Assembly: GCA_039720395.1 (NCBI GenBank)
Contig: CM077831.1
Span: 30,109,695-30,173,694, forward strand
Source of the DNA: Liquidambar formosana
Taxonomy: Eukaryota > Streptophyta > Magnoliopsida > Saxifragales > Altingiaceae
Direction of reading: 5' to 3'
Length of the DNA stretch: 64,000 bases
Part shown: one piece after another, positions 13,001 to 25,305 of the stretch
Layout of the letters: each line of letters starts with the position of its first letter
How positions within the stretch are numbered: position 1 is the stretch's first letter
Made by a program: the position numbers and the translations under genes
The notes under the pieces: model-generated
Databases searched by the model: none
What the model saw: the letters and a program-made list of their open reading frames with translations, nothing else
What the model was told of the DNA's origin: nothing

Positions 13001-14097
13001 CATATGACATAGCAACACAAAAAAAAAAAAACAAAAACAAAAACAAAACAAAAAAAAAAAAGGGTGCTCAAAGGTAATCTGGATGGGTGGCTAATGACAT
13101 AATGGCTTTATGTTATTCTTCTCACTTGTTAAGGTGGGTGACTTTCGGTTCAAGTTTGTGGAGAAATATTGGCATTCATTTATTGATATTTTAGGAGTTT
13201 AACGGTAAGAACAAATTCTATCTATTGATAAAAAAAGAAGAACAAGTAATCTGGGTGTATATACTAAAACATAAATTTTTTTCTAACTAGTGGTGGAATG
13301 GACAGTAATGTGGTCAACCAATCATACAGTATGATAGAGTTTTGTAATTTATTTATTTAACTCAAGTTAATTTATATATTTGGATTCTTTTTCATTAATG
13401 TGCACTACGAAACTGTTGGAGAATAAGTTGTTAGGTAAAAGATCCAAACAAGTATTATAAACTTATGTCAAAATTTATATTTAATCAATGTGGTATTTAA
13501 TTGGTACTTCTCTAACATAAACCTTAAAATTTTAGTGATTTTGGAATTATATAGTTAGAGAAAAAATCTCTCACTAAATTGGAAACTAAATTCCCAGTTG
13601 AGATGTGATCTTTGTCTTTAAAATTTTGCAACTTGTCCTCACTAGTTGGCCATATTAATTTGACTATAAACAGGGTGCCTAAATGAATTTTATCCCAAAT
13701 TTGTGAGAAACTTAGCAATACAGTATAAAAATGGAAGTTCTAATCTATCAAAAAGAATCATAAACACAACAAATGTGCCCAATCCTTGAAGAGAGAGAGA
13801 GATAGAGAGAGAGAGAGTACCTGCTGCAGCTGCACCAACAACATCTCTCTTGGAGTCCCTGGTGTTGAGGACCAGCCTAGTTTTGTAGTAGCCATGAGAG
13901 GCATAGAAATCTGAGAGGGCCATTGATATGCAGCTCAACCCCGTCTTTCCAACCATCGTTTCAAGGTCAAGAACCACTCCCACGTTCACTGGGATTGTTG
14001 TGTTCTGTGCCATCACCATTAGTCCTCTGAAGAAAAACCATGGAGAGAGAAAGAGAAGGAGAGAGAAAATGAAATGAGTTTGGGTAGGATTCTTCAT
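7017..14097 (-). CDS. GLR2-like: GLR copy B: clade II glutamate receptor-like cation channel, intact (984 aa)
   Basis: Exons are 13821..14097, 9080..10398, 8505..8817, 7738..8144 and 7017..7655, total 2955 bp with stop; every junction is GT-AG and phases agree (1,0,1,0). Layout: signal peptide to about residue 30; ATD in exons 1-2; S1 from about 430 to 580 with the ligand-carboxylate Arg in ANRS (about 547); M1 about 586-606; pore loop around FWFSFSTMVFAH (625-636); M3 about 647-668 with SYTASLTSMLTV; S2 with the acidic DETPY (about 742-746); M4 about 828-852 (FWGLFLIAAIAASLALIIF); and a 130-residue cytosolic tail. Function by family: amino-acid-gated Ca2+/cation entry in signalling. Six codons before exon 2's end, present in the other copies, are absent here; other clade II GLRs also have a short loop at this point. 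Intron 4 is only 82 bp. No lesion seen. Confidence 0.95.
10960..10993 (+). repeat. Poly-G tract, potential G-quadruplex
   Basis: A run of 34 bases that is all G except one C (10965) and one A (10990), with 24 uninterrupted G at 10966-10989. It lies in intron 1 of copy B, so the transcript carries the complementary C tract. Length may be unreliable because of slippage in sequencing or assembly. Confidence 0.85.
11097..11221. mobile_element. MITE-like element, family 1 (in intron 1 of B)
   Basis: About 125 bp bounded by inverted ends AAGGGAGAATTTTA and TAAAATTCTCC. Internal sequence (AGTAGTCATTTACT..., CCCGTAACCCAACCAAT) is shared with elements at 16114-16257, 44499-44617 and 55006-55136. No coding capacity; superfamily not assigned. 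Confidence 0.6.
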
Positions 14098-14157
14098 CTT
14101 GAAAATTTGAACCTCTAAGAAGTCTTTGAAGTTCTTGATGTCAACAGAAGATATCCC

Positions 14158-14164
14158 ATTTATA
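14158..14164 (-). promoter_or_regulatory. Probable TATA box of GLR copy B
   Basis: TATAAAT on the minus strand, about 61 bases upstream of the ATG at 14097. It sits in a block (TATAAAT followed upstream by ATAATCCCATA-like sequence and CTTTTCAAATCCCATAA) that recurs at the same distance in E and F and, slightly altered, in D. Confidence 0.6.
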
Positions 14165-15189
14165 AGATTATGGGATTTGAAAAGTAAGAATAAGATGCCT
14201 AGAAGTCGTTGCTAGGTACAGTTTGAATTAATTGACACAACTGGACTACTATTGTAATGCAAAAGGACAGATAATTGTATGGATGCAGGCAACTTTCATG
14301 CTACAAATGACTGAACAATACAACAACAAATCCAAGATGATCTTATCGCATTTTTACCTTGGAGTCGTACCACATAAACCCAATTCTCTAGTCTAAATTT
14401 ATTTCTTCAGATCATGTTATATCTGAGTTATTAAATTTTAAAAATTAACAATTCATAATGGGATGATAAGGTGGTTGTCGTGCTAATTTAATAATTCGAC
14501 AAGAAAATTTAAGTAGAAAAATTGTGCTCTTAATTAGCATTTTCTTTTCGTTTGAGAATAAATAAATAAATAATAGCATTTTCTTTTATCTTTGTTATTT
14601 CAAAAAAAAAAAAAAATTATTGCTTTGGGTGGGGGTGGTTTGTAGGGGCAAATTTATGTTGTACTGTTTCGTGAATGATCTTCACTGGCTTAAAAAAATT
14701 TGTTAATGAATAACTACATATAGATGTGCAATATATTAAAAACCATGTCCTATAGCTCATTTAATTTTTTTTTAATAAAAAAAATAGGGTTTCCTAAATA
14801 ATATTTATTACATCTCACAAATAATGGTATTTTAATTTCAATTTTTTTTCCCTTTTGTTAACAGAGAATTTAAAAATGATTGGGCTTTCAAATTTTGGAA
14901 GGGTAAAAGGTGCTGTCTTTAAATCTTGAAGATAGTCCACAAAAGGGTCTAGAGAGTAAATAATATACTCCGTTAGATTTTGAGTGGTTGCCACCAGTCC
15001 ACACATTATTCCGTATTGGTGGCATGAAATGATCCTCCACTTCCGTGTCTTATTAGCACGACCCTATATTGAATACAAATTGCTCTGAGTGGGACATGTC
15101 TGACGTTCAAAGATATAAATTTGTCTTATTTCATTATCGTTTTCCTTCATTATCGTTTTCCTTGACCAAATCAAAGCAAAATTGTAGAA

Positions 15190-15191
<2 letters not shown>

Positions 15192-15261
<70 letters not shown>
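15192..15261. repeat. Compound microsatellite (CT)n(AT)n
   Basis: About 39 bases of CT repeat run directly into about 31 bases of AT repeat, roughly 1.1 kb upstream of copy B's start codon. Likely length-polymorphic. Confidence 0.95.
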
Positions 15262-15264
<3 letters not shown>

Positions 15265-15269
15265 CTTAC

Positions 15270-15600
15270 AGATCAAGTGAATACATGTTGATATAAATTA
15301 TATAAATTAGTATAAAAAACTTCATGCAATAATTTAATGTACATTATAACCCACTAATATATGAGGTACAACCTCCAATGCATATGTTGATATAAGTTAT
15401 ATTAGTACATGCTCACATGATCATCATCTATTATATATAATTTTGGTTAGGTCAAATAGGGACATGCTAACACAAGTTATATCAACATCATGCATTAAGC
15501 CTTGTATCTTATGTATTGACTAAATATACCTGTTACCCACTAATGCATGACTCAATATGGATGCTAATATAACTTATATCAGCACGTCGTTACTTGAATT
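15270..15600. repeat. Dispersed repeat with GATATAAGTTATATC palindromes
   Basis: Variants of GTTGATATAAGTTATATCA occur several times within 330 bp (near 15287, 15393, 15470, 15565), mixed with AATGCATGA-like and CCCACTAATG motifs. The same motif set occurs at 40918-41190 in intron 1 of E. Probably a non-coding transposon derivative; type not identified. Confidence 0.5.
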
Positions 15601-16113
15601 TTGATATAAGTTTTGACACAATTTTTCTATTATTCCATTCATGATTCAAATTCTATGAAATCCATTATTGGATTAAATAGCCTTTCTATGTAGATCATGC
15701 ATGCAAAAAATCAAGTTGATCCCATCCAAAAACTTACATTTCTATTCAATAAAAAATTCACATTTATGGATAAAGTGACTCTTAATTTTGCATCAACTTG
15801 ATTTTTTTTGTATACATGCTATTTATTAATATGTGTGTTTGTTCAAAGTGATCAAATAAAATGGGATAGAGAGAATATTATATTAATTTTTTATAAAATT
15901 TTTATATAATATATATTTTTTATTAAAACAAAAGAGACATATGGGCACAAATAACTTCACATGAACTTCAAATATTAATAGATAACTTTCTGAACTATTA
16001 GATTGGGATAATTTGCCCCCTCCATCAAAGTTAGATTGGTAAAAATTGTCCCGCCCCTTTATCATATTTAACGCATATTTTCCTCAAATTTCTATCAAAT
16101 TTATGATTAGCTT

Positions 16114-16257
16114 AAGGGGGAATTTTAGCTACGGGAAATAAGACAATTAAATACAAATTTCTACTAACTCTCTAGTAAATTATTACTAAGTTATGTAAGA
16201 ATGACTACTAAGTGTAATTATTTACTTGTAACCCGACCAATTTGTAATTCCCCTTTT
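16114..16257. mobile_element. MITE-like element, family 1
   Basis: About 144 bp with inverted ends AAGGGGGAATTTTA and GTAATTCCCCTTTT. The interior matches the family members in B's intron 1 and upstream of E and F. Non-coding. Confidence 0.6.
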
Positions 16258-17612
16258 GTTTAATGTCACAACATGTTGCTTATGTCACCAATTTCTATTA
16301 TATTTTCTAGCAATAAATAGTTTAAAAAGAACAAAGTATCACAATTCAATAGTTAACAGAGTTAACTGTACAATTTTAGATTTCACGGACTTATGTGTCA
16401 GAAGAGTTTCATTTCGTTCATCTTTGAAAGATAATTTTTATGGTTAGTCATCTAGTTCCGTGTCAAAATAGACTCGAAAATATATGTGTGTGAGAGAGAG
16501 AGAGGGGTCCACGTGCGAACGGTGGTTCTGCGTACCGCTGAGGTATTAACTTATTTATTTTTTTGCCCAAAACGGTGAAGGTATTAACTTAGACAGTTGG
16601 ACTACTTAAATACCAATCACCAGATCCTACTATGACTTTTACTTCTAATAGTTTATACTTTTTTTTTTTTTTTGGTTAAATAGTTTATACTTTATAACTA
16701 TGATTTCCATTATTTATAGCTATTAATAATGGCAAAAAGCCCTCCCACTTTAATTCTGGTCAATAAATTGTCAAACAATGGACAAATTCAAATCGACACG
16801 GTGGGTGTCCCCATGAATTCACAATAGGACACGTGACTATAACACAGCATGGTCATTCCAATTTATTTGTTTCTTCGCAAAGATAGAATTCAAACTGAGA
16901 AATTGAATTCCAACCCCACGTTCATTTCAAAGCACGAAGTCAACTTTTTCTGCATTACGCGCAAGTCAGCATACGCTAAACTTAGAGGCCAAGTTGACGT
17001 CTTTGATCCGATCACATTTTATTTGATTGAAGAAATATGCATCGACAAATGCAATGCACAGACCGATTTTTTTTTTTTTTTTTAATTAAAAATTTGCCCA
17101 AGGGATGGAAGGGTCATAATTCATAACCCTACAAAACCCACATTTTTTTTTATTTTTTATTATGGTTCTAAGGAAAGCCCAATGGGCTTTTAGGCTATAC
17201 ATGCAGTCGGGTAGTCTATTCCCCTTTTCATAAGGGCATAATCCCTTTTTTTTTTTTAAAACTACGTCATTTATATGGGTTTCTTTGTTATGTGTCACTT
17301 AATCAAACTTAGTCTTAAGAGTGTATAAGATTTTACATCTCCTTAAAAAATTAAGTCCTTTTGGAAGTTGAGTGTGATTTAACCAAAAATAGCATTTGAA
17401 CAATGCCTACATGTTATGTATTCGGGCTGTAGGTTATATGGTTCATAATTATTCACTTAGAACAACGAGCCATATAGTTATCAAACATGAATGCATTGGG
17501 GGTTAAAATTGGGCTTTTTCCCAGTTAGATTTACAATATTTCCATTACCACATAGTCTACAATGTCACCAATGTACAATTGTAAATGACACAAGCAAAAG
17601 GAAAAATCAATT

Positions 17613-20600
17613 TCAATTATTCACACGAGCTATCTCAGGACTTATTGGTCTCTCTTCATTTGGGTCGCTAAGCCCGATAGCAGCTACTATTTCTCGAGGA
17701 ATTTCCCCATTTTGTGCAGAGGGTCTTCCCGGTTATCCAAAGGAAACAAAGTTGCTATCTGCTTTATTGGAAAAGCTTGATGGATTTGGATGAGAGTTAA
17801 TATTTGGTGAGGCTTCAGCTGCACTCGCTATACGATCCATACCATCGATAACATCTCCTTGCACTTCACTTTCCATGGAAGTGTGAGAGTTGAGCTCTTT
17901 TTTATCGAAGTATCTCGCCATCACTTTCATTTTTCTCTATAAAGAAGCTTTGGGATCAAAGCGCATTAAGCCATGCCTATGCTTGTAAATGAATGTAGAG
18001 GAAAATATGACGAGAGCTAAAAATGAAGCAACTGCAGCAATGAGAAATAGGCCCCAAAAGCTATCAAGACCGATACTGTTTGAAGAAACTGAGGTGCTAG
18101 GGTCTGGACAACTGGTTTCTTTCCCAAACCAAGCCTTCTCAATTTCTGCCATTTTTTCGCTCTCTGTCACGTTTAAGATTTGCCCTTGAAACATCAGGTA
18201 CCAAAGGGGAACCCCTTGGGAAGACCAACAATTGACAATATTAAAATCCTACTTGAAAAAAAGGTTACTTCTAGCACGAAAGGTTACTTCAATTCCACTC
18301 GAAAAAAAGGTTACTTCTAGAATTAAAGACTGTCATTGCTTACCAAATCATGACCATAATTAAAAGTATTGAAGGTACGGAGAAAAGATCCATTCTTTAT
18401 TATTTTAGTGGTTATGATTTGGTTGATGATTGTCTGTCATGTCAGTATTTTCTTGAGAAAAAAAAATGCAACAGAGAGAGTAGAGAGAGAACTTACAAAA
18501 CCGAACCCATCAGTCTTATATGTTGGTCCAACCATGGTATATTTCGAAAAATATTTTGCTAGAAAAAGCTTAGTGTAAGGGATTTCATTGAAAGCAGCAG
18601 CAATACCCCACCTTTTGCACTCCCTTTTGATAAAGCTTCATCACATTCTTCGGGAGATTTACATTGTACAAGCTTGGATTTGTTGAAGTTCATTTGTAGC
18701 AAAAGTCCCACAACAAAAGAACCCTCTTGGTAGCCCACAGACTCCCCTCTCTTAATAAGCTCATTCACATTGGTGACTGTTGGCTGGAGTTGTTGAACTG
18801 TCAACATTGAAGTTAAGCCAGCTGTGTAACTTTGAGTCAAAATGAGCACCACAAAAAACCATATGATCATCACGAACCTACCCAAGTTACCCAACACTCT
18901 CTCTCCTGTAAGCATAACACACAAAAGAAAGGAATAATTATGAGTGACTTCAATCATATGACTATTGAATTGAAAAATACGGAATAATTTATTTGAGCAA
19001 TATCTTGAATGAAATTTACTTGCATGAGCATGATTAGTGGACTAATATGGAATTTCCATGAAATGTTAAGGTTAAAGTTGGGCAATTCCTAGCATGGAAA
19101 ACAGGCAAGCAAATAATACTAGTAGAAGGGGTTTCATCGATCTTCGCACTACAAATATTAAAGAGGTGCATGGAAAAGAAGTTACTCGGTGCAAAAACCA
19201 TGGTTGAGAATGAGAACCAAAACATTGTGCCAATTTGATGTGAAAGAGGACCCCTAAAATCATTATTTATTCAGTGTTCAAGAAGCCAAATTACAAATCC
19301 TATGAAGACAAAGAAACCACCACTTGTCACCCAAAGGTCCCAAGTCAAAGGCTTCAAGAAAACCCAAGCATTCTTCTTTTTATTGTCTTTGATTGGCACA
19401 ACCATTGATACACCAGATTCTGTGTATGGTAGTGTAAAATCGACATACAAGGACCTGTTAGCTATTATAGTTGTATCCCCCACCACAGCATCATATTTCT
19501 GTTCATAATTAATAAACCAACAAAAATTAATTAAGAAATATGTTATGTAGTTTTCAGTATAGAAATACAGAACTTCTGTTTCATGAGAAAATGAAATTAG
19601 AATATCCAGTACATAAACTTTGTTCGATAGTTCTTCAATGCTGTCTACACTAAAGTTATGCATGAGAGTAACTTTATTGATTGATGACTCTATAGCCTAG
19701 CATTTCGGTTCTGGAAAATCTTAGACGTTTTATGTAATGCTGTATCATAATTTATAAATTTGCACAAAACCAAGGAGTTTCAAGTTTACCTGGAGATACA
19801 CTTGATAGATTAAGTCATTATAAGTACCAGCACTCTCGCTATCAGGCTTCTCGAAGGGAATGAAGTCATAAGGAAGAGCATATGGTAATGCTTCCACTAC
19901 GGCATTGAAGACATCTATGCAATACCCAGTTACAGTTGTAGTGTTTGTGCTAAGATCTCGTGTCACCTTTACAAATTCGTTAAAACCTGCATCCGTCACT
20001 GGAACCCCAATTCTCGACCTCTTCCCATTTGTGGGTATCACCCAACCCTTTGGAACAGATGTAGTTTCACTTGGCCATATGATACCACCAAGATTCGCCT
20101 TGGAAGTAGAGTACACGCTTGTGTTTGAGAATTTCAATTTCCTTACAATTCCATCTTTTGGTGTCCAAAATTCAATTCCTCTTCCACCATTACCAATCAC
20201 GTTTACTATCTAGAAAGCTGATGATTGTAGCTGCCCATCAATAAGAAGGAAATCTCCTGCAAGGCCTTTAAATGTAGTACTTGATATTGTTTGCTGAAGT
20301 CTTGGACCATTTTGAGAGATTCCAAAAGCTTCTAGACATGAAGAATTCTTGGACATGCTCGTCTTCTGGAAACCAAAGTTTGTAGCACCAATTTTCTCAA
20401 CTGCCATGGCTAGAGCCAAAGTTGCATCATAAGCCCATAGTCCGTAAATGTTTAGTTTGGCATAAAAAATGGTTGGGTTCTCTTGTTAGAATTTCCTATT
20501 CCTTTGAGTGCTAAAATCTTCAAGCTCTTGTTTTTGGAATGAAATTCTCTACACCCAATACCCCTTGCATTGAATCAATGACAGAAGGATCCATGGAACT

Positions 20601-21127
20601 TAAAAAATTTCCAATTCCATCAGTTTGAAACCAAACATAGCCTTCGCTCATCATTCCAACCTCTTGTGCTTTTGAAAAAAGCCGAGAACCGAGAGTGGGT
20701 AACACATACACAATGAAAACTCTAGTTTCCATTGTCATCAACTTGTAAAGCTCTTGAACAATTTGATCATCGGTTGTAGCCGGAGGAATGACACTCCGGT
20801 AGGGCACACGAGTGTCAATCTCTTGCAACGCATCAGTAAGAAAAGGTATAACACCTTCTCCATACTCGTTGTCAACGTAGATGGGCACAGCTTCTCTCCA
20901 TCCAAAGGCTTGAATAATTGCACTTATGGCTTTTACTTGGGACGAGTCATTTTGGCAAGCTTGTATAAAATATGGATTACGAATTGGAGAAGGAGAAGCA
21001 CTTGTCGCAGAAAATGATATAATGGGCACATGAGCTTTATCACCAAGATCAATAATGAAGTTGGCCTGCATCGATAATTCTGGCCCTATGATGGCTTGCA
21101 CTTCTACATTTTCAATCATGTCTAGTG
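17613..21127 (-). pseudogene. GLR copy C: decayed clade II glutamate receptor-like pseudogene without exon 1
   Basis: Remnant exons are 5 (17613..18225), 4 (18497..18905), 3 (19186..19498) and 2 (19790..21127); no exon 1 is found. Lesions against D: exon 2 has a 2-bp deletion near 20528 and stops at 20486-20488 (TAA) and 20210-20212 (TAG); exon 3 has an Arg-to-stop TGA at 19271-19273; exon 4 has a 2-bp insertion at 18606-18609. In exon 5 the splice acceptor is TG instead of AG (18226-18227), with a 1-bp insertion near 18180, TAG at 17937-17939 and TAA at 17733-17735. The family is still plain (GERVLGNLGRFVMIIWFF, SYTAGLTSMLTV). Exon 2's 5' half matches A and its 3' half matches D, so this looks like a recombinant. 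It cannot encode a channel. Confidence 0.93.
18320..18440. repeat. Short foldback in intron 4 of copy C
   Basis: ACCAAATCATGACCAT and, about 75 bases on, ATGATTTGGTTGATG-type sequence form inverted arms. The same structure is in intron 4 of D (26120-26224), where the 15-bp core arm is perfect. It is absent from the 82-bp intron 4 of B. It may be a small MITE, and it marks C and D as sharing a common 3' ancestor. Confidence 0.5.
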
Positions 21128-22125
21128 CTATTTCACAGAAAAAAGAAAAAAAGAAATTGAAAATTTCGTTATGTTTTTTTTCTTTTTCAATAGTCTACTC
21201 AAAACTCAACAAGGCACAACGGGTAACTTAATTTTTGTTTTCTTTTCAATAGTCTTCTCAGAACTCAAACGAGGCACAAAGGGTAACTTATTATTCCAGC
21301 TTGGAGAAATACAAGATCTTTTATCAAGAAAGCATCAATCAATCTTCGAGTGCTGTAGAACAATATATAGTAGTGGGATTTTTGGGAGAAATTCCCAAAT
21401 CAAACTTTTCATCATAACAAACAACTGCAAACAGGTTTTTAAAGACCTATAGTGTCTTAAGGATATCAAACTTCGGATACATTAAAGAGATAACTAGTTG
21501 TCCAAGACTGCAAATTAAGATGAAAACATGGAAATGTCCCTTAATTACCCAAAGAAAAAATTACAAAAATAAAAAATAAAAAGATAACTATATTGTGCAT
21601 TCAATAATTGAGATTATATTGGGTGAGATGGGTGTCTACAAATTTATATTTGGAACCTTCTCATGTTGTAACATGGCCCTAGAATCGTCTTTCTTTGATC
21701 CTGAGGCCATTTCTTTTGGAGTCACTTTTGGATTTTGTTAATAAAACCAATTGTTTAAAAAGGGTTTGCTTATTTTTCCAAAAATAAGTTAGCAACCAGG
21801 GGCGGAATTAGGATTTTGTCCACGTTGGGGCAACTAAGAACTCATTAAACACTTGATAAACCCTTGCTATTTTATTATAGGCATTTCATCAAACACCCAG
21901 GGGGCAGCAAATTTGCCAATAAACTAACAAGCCAACAATGTCTACCTTTCCCTCAGATCAAAAGCTCCCCAACTACTAGCCAAATTTATCATCAATCTTG
22001 CCACTGTGACCAACCATTCCATGATAGAATTTCATCTAAATTTCTAAACCGTCATCAATCCGACATTCCAACCGCTCCTCCCTTGCTCCTCCACCCGTCC
22101 CATTATCTCATCTGGCCTCTCAATG

Positions 22126-22196
22126 CTCTCACATATTATCATCAATTTTTTTTTGATCGACGGGGGGCGACGCGACTCTCACATATTATTATCAAT
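22126..22196. mobile_element. Tiny retroposon-like insertion with 21-bp target duplication
   Basis: Relative to A (about 2444-2464) a 29-bp insert at 22147-22175 (poly-T then GATCGACGGGGGGCGACGCG) is flanked by two 21-bp copies of the target, 22126-22146 and 22176-22196, with one mismatch. The poly-T edge and long target duplication fit an extremely 5'-truncated LINE/SINE inserted on the minus strand, after the A/C duplication. Confidence 0.7.
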
Positions 22197-24611
22197 ATGA
22201 CATTCCAACTAACAAAATCAAATTGAAATATATAGGATTAGGAAGAACCAAACATAAAAACGAAAAATAAATATTAACCAACCTTCATGTAGCATTAAAG
22301 ATGATGAAATCCATAAGAAATTAAATGGGAAGATGGCAAGCCGCTAGGGCAAGGGAACTTCTGAAGAGCTGGACAATACTTGGTTACTGAACAACGTTGA
22401 GTAGGAGCTCCTACTGAAAAAAAATGAACTGGTGCAAGCTTCAATTGACAAGTTGTTCTAGTTCACATGCCAATCAGCTGTTTTTTAGAACCGAAGAACT
22501 GAAACAGAGAACTGCTCAGCCTAATAGAAACCAAACCCAGAGAAACAGTTCTCTTGCTGAACTTTCTCATCTCTCTTTTTATACATCGATTCTCAAAGGG
22601 AACCTCCATCAGTGCTCTCTTTTGCAACCCGCTTTCGCCGGCCACCGACATCTGCGACGTGTTTGGCTCTGACCCTAAATGACCCAAGCTCTCCCTCTGC
22701 AACTTAACCCCTATTTCCCAGCTTTTGCAGAGTATTTTATTTTTACTTGTGTGAACAGGTCTGGTAATTGATCACCACGTGTTTGTAAAATTGTGCCTAT
22801 GAAGAGAGTTAGTTTTCAAAGTTTGGTATTGAGAGTATTTTCATAATCATGGAAGCAATTCAAAATGCAGACTTGTATGGAAGTGTTTGTTCCCATCTGT
22901 CTACTTGGGAGATTTCTCAGCTTGCCAACATGTAGTAAAAAATTCATAGAGATTTCTCAGCAAAGGGTTGGAGACTTGGAGGCAAACACGTCGCAGGCCT
23001 CGATGGCGAGGTTGGGTCGCAAAGGAAACCACTGTTATGGAGGTTCCATTGATATCAGGAGAGAGACTAGCCAGTTCGAGGGATAGCGAACTAGTTCTAT
23101 GTGTGGCTTCGTGAACATGGCACTTGAACACGTGTCGATTGAAGGTTAGGCCATGTCACTGCTCAGAATGAGCTCTACTCAAATTTAATTTTTATTTCTC
23201 ATCTTTTATTTAGGGAACGGAATGACAAATCAAATTTTCATAAGCATATTAAAAAGTGTAAGTCGAATATTCAAAACTCTACGAAAGTATTGATTTTCTT
23301 TAGGGCTATCGCTAAAAGTCCAAAGGATTTGATAAAGCCTAATGTGTGTAGGACGGTAAGACTACATAGACTACATATGCTCACGAAATTAGTCGGAACC
23401 AAAACTTCGAATACCCTTATTGTTAAAAAAAAAAGAAAAGAAAAACCAACAAACAAAACAGTTAACCCTTAAGTCCTAACCTAATTCAAATCCTAATCCT
23501 ACTTTTTATACTACCATCCCTAATTACTAAGCTAACCCCAGCCCTTGTTACTTTCCTACTTGATATTCAGTAGTCAAGTATCATCCCACATATTAAACCC
23601 CTTTCTTATTGGTCTTCGCATCTTGATATTTTTATTTATTTATTTTTTTGAAAAGAATTTCACACGTTTTTAAGTGGACCATTTGTACAATTGAACAGTG
23701 AGATTAAAAGTCACCTAATGCAATGCATTATGCAAGATGCATCGAGTGCACCTTATAATAAAATAACTGTTGTAAAAATGTTTTAATTTTATAATGTAAT
23801 GTAATGTAATGCAAAGTGTACCGCATATAGATATGGAAGAAACATTTCATTCGTCAAGCTTAGATGTAATGCCATAGCGCAGTCGATCATTAATTATAAG
23901 AATAAGGATCATTGTTAATTTTAATATTATGTTACATCAACACATTAGTTAAACCATAGAGTGGAATGATTAGCAAGAGCCAATACCCTAACACGTCCAA
24001 TTAATAAGCAAATGACACTATAAAAAAAAAAAAAAAATTTGAGGCTAATGATTAGCCACAAAGTTCTCAACCACTAAATAACAATCTCTTTATCACAATC
24101 CCCCTAGTGATTCTTCCACCATCTTTCTTGATGATTTCTTGAAAACTAAGATGCATAAAATACAAATATACACATAATGTAAATGAATTAATTATTTTTT
24201 TTTAAGATTAATATGTCGTACTTAGTCAATTGTTCTCTACCATTATGGCAACAGGTTATAGATGCTAATAGATTAATTCTAAAAAACATGCTGATCCACG
24301 AGTTATGAAGACTTTTGGCTTCATATTGGTATTATCAATCTCGTAATTATGACTGGTGAAGATCGAGCATCACTTTGTTAACAAGTAGATGATTCCAATT
24401 TTATCTTTTTAGGAGGAATGCTAGCATCAGTCACAGCAGCGCCCATTTCCTTGTGGTTATTACATTTTTTTTTTACTTTCTAATGTATACGAGTGCTCCC
24501 AAAAAAACAAAAGCAGTTTTGTGTTTCTCGTTTAGGCAAAATTTCTTTTTTTCTTTTCTTTTTCTGGATACTAATCCTACATATAATCAATAAGTTAGAT
24601 CCCCGGCCCAT

Positions 24612-24675
24612 ACCCCACCTTTTTTTTTTTTTTTTTTTAATGGGCAAACCAAAATATTATTATAAAATAAGGGAA
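24612..24675 (-). mobile_element. LINE 3'-tail-like remnant, paralogue of the one in A
   Basis: Poly-T followed by AATGGGCAAACCAAAATATT, matching 4750-4805. It was carried along in the A/C duplication. Non-coding. Confidence 0.35.
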
Positions 24676-24749
24676 AAAAAGAAAACCCCTTTAGATATAT
24701 ATGGCTAGCAAAGTATAGCTAGTTTTGATCGCATAATCTCTCCCTTTTA

Positions 24750-25104
24750 CCTTGACATTTCATGGAAATTCCATAATTAGTCCACTAAGCATGCTCATGC
24801 AAGTAAATTTGAAGATATTGCTCAAATAAATTATTCTGAATTTTTCAATTCAATAGTCATATGATTTCACAAATAATAATAATAATTATTATTATTTTTA
24901 AAAGTATATAAAGCTCCTACGCGTGCTATGAATTCACTAATAATTATTCCATATTTTTCAATTCAATAGTCATATGAATTCACTAATAATTACTTCTTTC
25001 TTTTGGGTGTTATGCTTACAGGAGAGAGAGTGTTGAGTAACTTGGATAGTCTCGTGTTGATCGTATGGTTTTTTGTGGTACTCATTCTAACTCAAAGTTA
25101 CGTT
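24750..25104 (+). pseudogene. Inverted fragment of a GLR gene: intron 3 and the first part of exon 4
   Basis: On the plus strand, opposite to every other copy, an intron-3-like sequence leads through TTATGCTTACAG into GERVLSNLDSLV.IVWFFVVLILTQSYV, the start of exon 4 (25023-25104), which then breaks off. It matches the reverse complement of about 29360-29605 of D. Within it about 60 bp around CAATTCAATAGTCATATGAA is duplicated with an AAT/ATT-rich insertion between the copies. It is too short to encode anything. Confidence 0.85.
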
Positions 25105-25305
25105 GAACGAAATTTATACTATTGGAATCTGTTTGAAGCTTGCCAAGAAACTTCACCCAATTACTAAGAATACAATATGTTTTTTAATCAACTTCTTTCT
25201 AAAATTTTAAAACTCATATATCAGATGCATTTGATGCTAACTTTGCATTCAGTGCACTCAAAAACTTTTATCTAGAACTTGTATTTTGCAAAATTAATAG
25301 TTGTA
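25105..25305. repeat. Copy of the upstream region of GLR copy A
   Basis: About 200 bp matching 6412-6610 with few differences (GAACGAAATTTATACTA... to ...AATAGTTGTAC). It joins the inverted GLR fragment at AAGTTACG, present in both parent sequences (6408-6414 region and exon 4), so the junction shows microhomology. To the right it runs into the 3' flank of copy D. Confidence 0.8.

Larger units (their letters stand above)
10399..13820 (-). other. Intron 1 of GLR copy B (3.4 kb)
   Basis: Carries a 34-base G tract (10960-10993), a small TIR element (11097-11221) and A-rich runs (13019-13063). The stretch 10930-11095 resembles intron-1 sequence of E (about 40250-40440) and F (about 52690-52850) that looks like a worn LINE 3' end. 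A GA repeat sits immediately inside the exon-1 donor. No additional gene is seen. Confidence 0.7.
14165..17612. other. Intergenic region between copies C (3' end) and B (5' end)
   Basis: No protein-coding gene recognised. It holds the upstream homology block of B (about 15110-15190), a CT/AT microsatellite, a palindrome-containing repeat (15270-15600), a family-1 MITE (16114-16257), and a block at about 16860-16960 (GAAATTGAATTCCAACCCC) that recurs near 34890, 45855 and 56250. The last repeat shows that the intergenic DNA was amplified together with the genes. Confidence 0.7.
21128..24746 (-). other. Duplicated intron-1 sequence beside copy C (homologous to intron 1 of A)
   Basis: Runs parallel to about 1403-4870 of copy A with small indels, including one 29-bp insertion (22147-22175) and about 68 bp at roughly 22300-22367 missing from A. 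Homology stops at TCTCTCCC (about 24746), about 700 bp before exon 1 would be expected. No exon 1 follows. No gene of its own is seen. Confidence 0.8.

Noticed and set aside
24750..25104. Inverted exon-4 piece considered as a start of a plus-strand GLR gene
   Set aside because: The coding stretch ends after about 27 codons at the rearrangement junction, and no further exon follows on that strand.
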